Assembly (NCBI GenBank): GCA_964407525.1
Contig: CAYOWC010000125.1
Span: 1 to 12,587, forward strand
From: DUZB01 sp964407525
GTDB taxonomy: Bacteria > Desulfobacterota > DSM-4660 > Desulfatiglandales > Desulfatiglandaceae
Length of the DNA: 12,587 nt
Direction: 5' to 3'
Numbering within the stretch: position 1 is the stretch's first letter; each line of letters starts with the position of its first letter. A program made the position numbers and the translations under genes. The notes beneath the pieces are model-generated. The model was given only the letters and a program-made list of their open reading frames with translations. It had not been told where the DNA came from and ran no database searches. Shown here piece by piece: positions 9,301 to 12,587 of the stretch.

Positions 9301-11907
9301 ATCGCCCATTATCGATAATGCGAGGAATCCGGAGGGATGAACCCTGTTGAGATAGGACTTAGCAGCTTCCTTGATGGTGCCACCCCCTTTGAGAATGTCA
9401 TCAAACTCATTCTGGGCCTCTTCTGGAAGCCGGAAATGAATGTACGAGAAATATGGCTCGTCCCATGGCATTTCCTCAGTATCAACATCGCCAGGGTTGG
9501 GCACATCTTCCTGACCGGCAAAGTCCCCCAGTTCAGCACCGCGCTCGCGATGCTTGTCATTGTAATCAAACTGCCAAGAGTCCTGTGAATAATTGAGCTC
9601 ATAGGCATACAGTTCATTGCTGCGTAACATTCGCCGCACCTGGTCGAAGTTTACCTTGGACTCGCAGACGGTTAGAAAGCGGAGACGGCCGTCTTCCAAC
9701 ACATCGACTTCGAGGTAACGAAGGCCAACAAGACGAGCATGGACAAGTCGCTCCCTCCAGTCCAAATAAGCTCGCCAATCCTGCAGTCGATCTCGTGTTT
9801 GAACCGAAATCGATGGAAGTTGGGAGACAAACTCATTTGACAATACGTTTTCCTGCCGTTTGGAGGCTGGGTAGACGCTTTGGTATTGGCTGAAAACGAA
9901 GCCTGAAATCAAATGCTCGAACGGCCGAGCTCCTGAATGAGATAAATCAACGATTCGCTGCACCAGAAAAACGGGGTTATCCACATCCCGTTGGTTATCC
10001 CAGAGTCTTCCACACACGGCTAGCGACATCCCTCGTGGCAGCAACCGCTCAAGTCGAGGCCCAACAATCTGAGGCCTGATTGATAGATAAGGTTGATCTG
10101 ATTGCAGGCTTAAGTTGCAAATGTAGTATGACTGGGTGATGCCTTCTGGAAAGAACGTGTCAATGAATGTGGAAAGAAGATCTTCTCCGGAAGGAGAATC
10201 TGGGAAGAGCGCGTTCCCATGACTAAGGTGAAGCTCATCCAATTGTGAGCGTAATCCAGTAAATGTCCTGCCGCGGGCATCCTGATTGTCGTTCTCGTTT
10301 TTTACAAAATCGAAGTAAATGTTGCCGTTGACGAGCGCGCCCTGACTCCCCGAGGGACTGCGTTCTTCAAACTCCATTGCGTTATTGCGCACACCGTTTT
10401 CCTGACTGGAAGATCCATGATTTTCATTCAACGTCAAACCATCCTGCTGTTCCTTTAGCTCGGAGACCAATTCAGAGCGCTTCTGAATTATTATCTCTCG
10501 GATGTCACCGGCGGAGATTTCGATATTGTATCCCCTTGCATCATTGAAAAACGCTTCTTCAGCGAGATGGACCGATTTTCGTAACTCATCAAGCTGATGC
10601 CCCATTGTCAACATTTGTTCGGATTTTTCTGAGGACAAGTTAGAGCGCAGTTGCTCAAGTGCAGTGGTTGCCTCCAACACTCTGCCTCTATTAAGAGCGG
10701 CCTCGTTGTCGGCTTCCTGAATGTCGATGTCCGATTTATCAAGACTGGCCTTGACTAGCTCGACAATCTCTTGTCTGGAGTTCTCAGCTGCTCGATTCCC
10801 AACTTGATTGAGCTTCTCCTTGTTTTCTTCAAGTTGATCCTCTAAGGAACTCAATGCTGTATTCATCAATGATAATTGGGCCTCACGTTCACGGATTTTT
10901 CCCAGGACTGTTTCGATCATCTCCTGTAACAAACCACGTTGATGTGAAAACTCAGCAAGGGCGGCGTTTTTGATAACCTGAGAACGCTCTGATGTGGCTG
11001 CGTCAAAGGCTCTTTCTTCTTTGGAGAATTGGCCTTTTAGTCCTGCGAGTTGCTCTGTCAGCAGATTCCTTTTTTGTATTACCTTCTGCGCTTTCTTTGC
11101 GTAGTCGACTGTGAAAGAACCCCACCACGCCGTCGAACCTAGGCGGTTGAAGATCTTCTTCTTTGATACCTGTTTCAGCTCGCTATTATTGGCTTCCAGT
11201 TCAACAATTATCTTATTTAATGGCGCAATTTCCATTTCCACTTGTTTGTATTGGTCGATTAGAGAGTTTTGCTTGTCCTTCAAATCCCTAATCTTCTTAT
11301 CCTGCTTCTCGGCCGCTTTTTTTCTGACGTCATAGACAGGTGGCAGAAAACGGGCAGGCACCTTTCTCCGTCTGAAACTTTCCAGATCGGCTCGGAGAGC
11401 ATTCAGATCAGCTTTTTGTGATTCGATTAGCTCAGTGAGCTCATCAATGTATCTTTGTGTTTCCGAAATACGTTCTTCAACTTTTGTGATGTTATCTTTG
11501 AGAGGCTTTGATTCTTCCTCAATTGCACGAGCCACATGATCCAGGTCCTCCTGCAACAACTCCCCCTGCTGCAGAGCCTCGAAACGCTCCTTCAGCTTTT
11601 TGTGGCGTCGGCGCAACCCCCTTACCGTTGATTCAGCGATACAAAGCGCATCCTGGGCCTGCAAAACAGAGTTGGAATCTGCAGTTAGCTGACTGGAGTG
11701 CCGCTCATCGATTTCTTGATCTTTGTCTGAAAGGCTCTTCTCCTCTTGAGCGAGTTCGGCCTTTTTCTGTTCCAAGCCAACAAGGCGTGAAAGTAGAGCA
11801 TCACAGGCCTCTATCTGCGAGTTTAGACGTGCGATGAGAAAAACCGCCGTCTGTTCGAACGGGTTGGAACCCGGCATGTCGTCATGAATTTGATGCCGAC
11901 TGGTCAT
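6370..11907 (-). CDS. Giant coiled-coil SF1 helicase, UPF1/DNA2-like (COG1112 type)
   Basis: About 1845 aa when started at 11907. An in-frame ATG at 11928 would add 7 residues, but it lacks a ribosome binding site, whereas the 11907 start has GAAGG at 11915-11919. Residues from about 18 to 505 are mostly coiled coil, interrupted near 250-275 by an aromatic patch (STAWWGSF). An uncharacterised globular region spans about 520-900. The motor follows: Q926 in LNDDQ, Walker A GPPGTGKT (944-951), motif II VVDEVS (D1456/E1457), motif III GDHRQLPP (1480-1487), motif V VDRYQGQE (D1710) and motif VI INVAFSRA (R1750). Between motifs Ia and II lies an insertion of about 450 residues with further predicted coiled coils, in the place of the UPF1 1B/stalk region. 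Family members translocate on RNA or DNA using ATP. It is the first large gene of the operon and overlaps the PIN gene start by ATGA. Motor class is near certain; RNA versus DNA preference cannot be read from sequence. Confidence 0.95.
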   Translation of the reverse strand: MTSRHQIHDDMPGSNPFEQTAVFLIARLNSQIEACDALLSRLVGLEQKKAELAQEEKSLSDKDQEIDERHSSQLTADSNSVLQAQDALCIAESTVRGLRRRHKKLKERFEALQQGELLQEDLDHVARAIEEESKPLKDNITKVEERISETQRYIDELTELIESQKADLNALRADLESFRRRKVPARFLPPVYDVRKKAAEKQDKKIRDLKDKQNSLIDQYKQVEMEIAPLNKIIVELEANNSELKQVSKKKIFNRLGSTAWWGSFTVDYAKKAQKVIQKRNLLTEQLAGLKGQFSKEERAFDAATSERSQVIKNAALAEFSHQRGLLQEMIETVLGKIREREAQLSLMNTALSSLEDQLEENKEKLNQVGNRAAENSRQEIVELVKASLDKSDIDIQEADNEAALNRGRVLEATTALEQLRSNLSSEKSEQMLTMGHQLDELRKSVHLAEEAFFNDARGYNIEISAGDIREIIIQKRSELVSELKEQQDGLTLNENHGSSSQENGVRNNAMEFEERSPSGSQGALVNGNIYFDFVKNENDNQDARGRTFTGLRSQLDELHLSHGNALFPDSPSGEDLLSTFIDTFFPEGITQSYYICNLSLQSDQPYLSIRPQIVGPRLERLLPRGMSLAVCGRLWDNQRDVDNPVFLVQRIVDLSHSGARPFEHLISGFVFSQYQSVYPASKRQENVLSNEFVSQLPSISVQTRDRLQDWRAYLDWRERLVHARLVGLRYLEVDVLEDGRLRFLTVCESKVNFDQVRRMLRSNELYAYELNYSQDSWQFDYNDKHRERGAELGDFAGQEDVPNPGDVDTEEMPWDEPYFSYIHFRLPEEAQNEFDDILKGGGTIKEAAKSYLNRVHPSGFLALSIMGDRILIDRQRKELYTLQRESGYAPFLSSYLFDIKKANEPSKLKQITDGQWLQPSLNDDQRLAVQKMVSTPDLAMVQGPPGTGKTTMIAEATWQFVNEGKKILIVSQASLAVNNALERLLQIPAIRAIRLSRRERKNEGEHPYSQERALETYYGSIANACRNRTLDVWAGADARLVAITNWIASVDLVSGDVESLRSKADVMAKEYAALEAELKRHEESDKRARNIARQRREAAELRAFIGGADSFTGTIPEKVLRTVYDRIMLPLDRLSDIGVRANALWTQYDYGSPSERTRFAVEALLNWRKVIAFKAQITGDCERLKATEGNSVLSPESAIRLAELQRKLEATQKAMEKDASKVSKWQTIQKEIREVKRQGAGLDRNIYARLFNVPDNQSLPILTDSGSTRTKVIDVLDQAYGLLCVVETEIENGCRGICEQLDRYVESLAGVDVDRGASRRLEGELRHLSERQKEVSSELSDKEKRLRDILGKQPGMDQGVKPDLAELPDLRAIAEHERSSLTATVNQSQAFRDSWGNLLQRWVSDLTDPETIRCDQDNFFPTYIRACNVVGVTCTENRRTLEDAGHTWFDAVVVDEVSKATPTEIIMPLMMGKTAILVGDHRQLPPLFKEHEGSWEEAIADQEESPEDEQNSDSELTAQNFDRFKKMVTSSLFKEHFENAPESLKSFLFTQYRMHPQIMRVVNQFYENNLQCGLPDPDGKVLGSDPRGHRIHGLTLNGEKSQQYIVPNRHVAWLDSTLDPHRRPHYERRDLGSSKVNELECILIAKVLCDIEISCREQGFGSNGKPPKQVGIITFYGRQVRAIREAIHRTREMHKVFFYAIEYDINTVDRYQGQERPIILVSMVRNPPFRLSQRANTAQFERINVAFSRAQELLIVAGAKDVFCRYPVFLPHLDRPGKRKVEVYRYIIDEIQRNSGLWSSDYIINPHKYDSLLPKDYSAKLSRHGPNKNIRGRKKNDNKGKNSS

Positions 11908-11990
11908 ATTGCTACCTTCGCACTCCATTGTTCTGTGCTGAAAAACTGCCCAATGTATTCTGGTAATTTTTTGTCCGCACGGGCGTTCAT
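11904..11990 (-). CDS. 28-codon leader ORF coupled to the helicase
   Basis: A short ORF directly upstream of the helicase, in a different frame, beginning MNARADKKLPEYIG and ending WSAKVAI. It has a good ribosome binding site (AGGGG at 11998-12002, 7-nt spacing). Its TGA stop overlaps the helicase ATG at 11907 as ATGA, the same coupling seen at two later junctions of the operon. I do not recognise the peptide. It may be a translated leader that feeds ribosomes to the helicase start, a small functional subunit, or a chance ORF. The spacing and coupling favour real translation. Confidence 0.45.
   Translation of the reverse strand: MNARADKKLPEYIGQFFSTEQWSAKVAI
11915..11919 (-). promoter_or_regulatory. 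Ribosome binding site deciding the helicase start
   Basis: GAAGG lies 7 nt before the ATG at 11907. No comparable purine-rich site lies before the upstream in-frame ATG at 11928. Together with the ATGA overlap with the leader ORF, this favours 11907 as the true start. Confidence 0.5.
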
Positions 11991-12191
11991 TTCACAGCCC
12001 CTCTGCTGTAAATTTATATTCAATTTCAAATATATCGGGCATCGACCGATGGACGACGATGCTGTGTTTCATCAGGAGCATCACGACTGCGCGCCGTTTG
12101 TGAGAACCATGGGGGTCTTGTCACCCTGGGCGGCTTCCTTAAGGGCACCGCAGCTGAAATCGCTGGCGGTGATTGTCAGGGAATTCCCAAA

Positions 12192-12221
12192 AAAATAAGA
12201 AATAAGCTACCCATTAGTCAA
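12192..12221 (-). promoter_or_regulatory. Possible sigma70-like promoter of the operon
   Basis: On the minus strand TTGACT (12216-12221, 5 of 6 to the -35 consensus) is followed after 18 nt by TATTTT (12192-12197, 4 of 6 to the -10 consensus). Transcription from here would give a leader of about 190 nt before the 28-codon ORF. The surrounding DNA is AT-rich, so partial matches occur easily by chance. This is the best candidate I see, not a firm call. Confidence 0.25.
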
Positions 12222-12237
12222 GATGAGATCAACCTGA

Positions 12238-12254
12238 AAATAATAACATTATCA
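12238..12254. repeat. Small AT-rich inverted repeat upstream of the operon
   Basis: ATAAT-AAC-ATTAT forms a 5-bp inverted repeat with a 3-bp centre, just upstream of the possible promoter and next to an A/T homopolymer of eight. Such a site could bind a regulator, but the arms are short and AT-rich, so chance is a good explanation. Confidence 0.15.
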
Positions 12255-12587
12255 CATTTTTTTTCATCGAACTGAAAGGGAATTTATATCAGAAATTGCT
12301 TTGAATAGAAAAGAATAAGCAAATCTAATGTAATTTGGTAAAAGCACAATGCATGAAAAATTAGGAGTTCATACGGAAAACACCAGATAGGAAAATATTC
12401 GGGCTGTCCGGATTTGATTGAAACTTTCATACATTGAAAGGCAAAACCGGATGGAGAAGATGAGCCGGTGTGACAATAGGTCTCAAAGAAGCCCAAAGCG
12501 GGATTAGATGCGCGGACAAAATCAGAGATACTGAAACAGGTCCCGGTCTTTTCTCTCCTGAACAATATCGTTTCTTTCCTTGAAAGT

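Larger units (their letters stand above)
11991..12587. other. Operon 5' flank, largely non-coding
   Basis: About 600 bases without a confident gene. From 11991 to about 12045 it is AT-rich leader. From 12046 to 12190 it is more GC-rich and open on both strands: a plus-strand 49-codon frame from 12049, and a minus-strand frame ending at 12081 that contains TASDFSCGALKEAAQGDK. I recognise neither; it may be a remnant. From 12191 to about 12380 it is strongly AT-rich and probably holds the operon promoter. From 12380 to 12587 a 93-codon minus-strand frame exists with only a TTG start and an unconvincing composition. A small hairpin (CTTTCA / TGAAAG, 12424-12440) has no adjacent T-run. No tRNA, IS end or att site was recognised. 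Confidence 0.5.

Noticed and set aside
11884..12198. 104-codon plus-strand ORF
   Set aside because: It runs antisense across the helicase start and leader ORF. Only its 3' part (from 12049) looks at all gene-like, and that part is discussed as a possible remnant.
12417..12441. ATTGAAAC / ATTGAAAG motifs resembling CRISPR repeat ends
   Set aside because: Only two short, unequal copies 8 nt apart, with no repeat-spacer periodicity. They form a small hairpin instead.
12284..12565. 93-codon minus-strand ORF upstream of the operon
   Set aside because: It depends on a TTG start without a good ribosome binding site, and its composition (many Cys, Phe, Ser, hydrophobic end) looks like translated non-coding DNA. 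I recognise no family.

Overview
The window looks like an accessory (island-type) segment of a bacterial chromosome. It has a mid-range base composition, ordinary Shine-Dalgarno sites before most genes and tightly overlapping genes. I cannot place the organism from sequence alone. A Gram-negative bacterium, perhaps a proteobacterium, is a guess from overall style. There is no rRNA, tRNA, CRISPR array, recognisable transposase or integrase.

Layout: one operon on the minus strand fills positions 11990 to 198. In transcription order it holds (1) a 28-codon leader ORF (11990-11904) whose stop overlaps the next start; (2) a giant SF1 helicase of about 1845 aa, with a long N-terminal coiled coil and a UPF1/DNA2-like (COG1112-type) motor (11907-6370); (3) an 820-aa protein ending in a PhoH/SMG6-type PIN ribonuclease domain with all four catalytic acids (6373-3911); (4) a 382-aa coiled-coil protein with a small C-terminal alpha/beta domain (3914-2766); (5) a 622-aa AAA+ protein pairing a degenerate, P-loop-less D1-like module with an intact ClpB/ClpA-type D2 unfoldase ring (2773-905); (6) a 234-aa NrdG-like radical-SAM/4Fe-4S protein (902-198). 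The junctions are ATGA, ATGA, ATGA, an 8-bp overlap and a 2-bp gap, so the genes are probably translated as one coupled unit.

Flanks: the 3' flank of the operon (1-197) has no recognisable gene and no convincing terminator. It contains a 14-bp perfect palindrome. The 5' flank (11991-12587) is mostly AT-rich and non-coding. It has a possible sigma70-like promoter near 12192-12221, an ATAAT inverted repeat, and a more GC-rich patch at 12046-12190 that reads openly on both strands and may be a gene or repeat remnant.

How the genes may work together (inference): an RNA- or R-loop-tracking helicase on a coiled-coil stalk, a PIN endoribonuclease, a coiled-coil scaffold or adaptor and a Clp-type protein remodeler suggest a machine that recognises, remodels and cleaves an RNA or RNP target. 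The radical-SAM enzyme could activate a component by installing a radical, or modify a protein or nucleotide. Co-occurrence of these families resembles anti-phage defence or RNA-surveillance operons (compare COG1112 helicases in Mokosh and CoCoNuT-type systems). I do not recognise this exact five-gene combination as a named system, so it is the main candidate for something undescribed.
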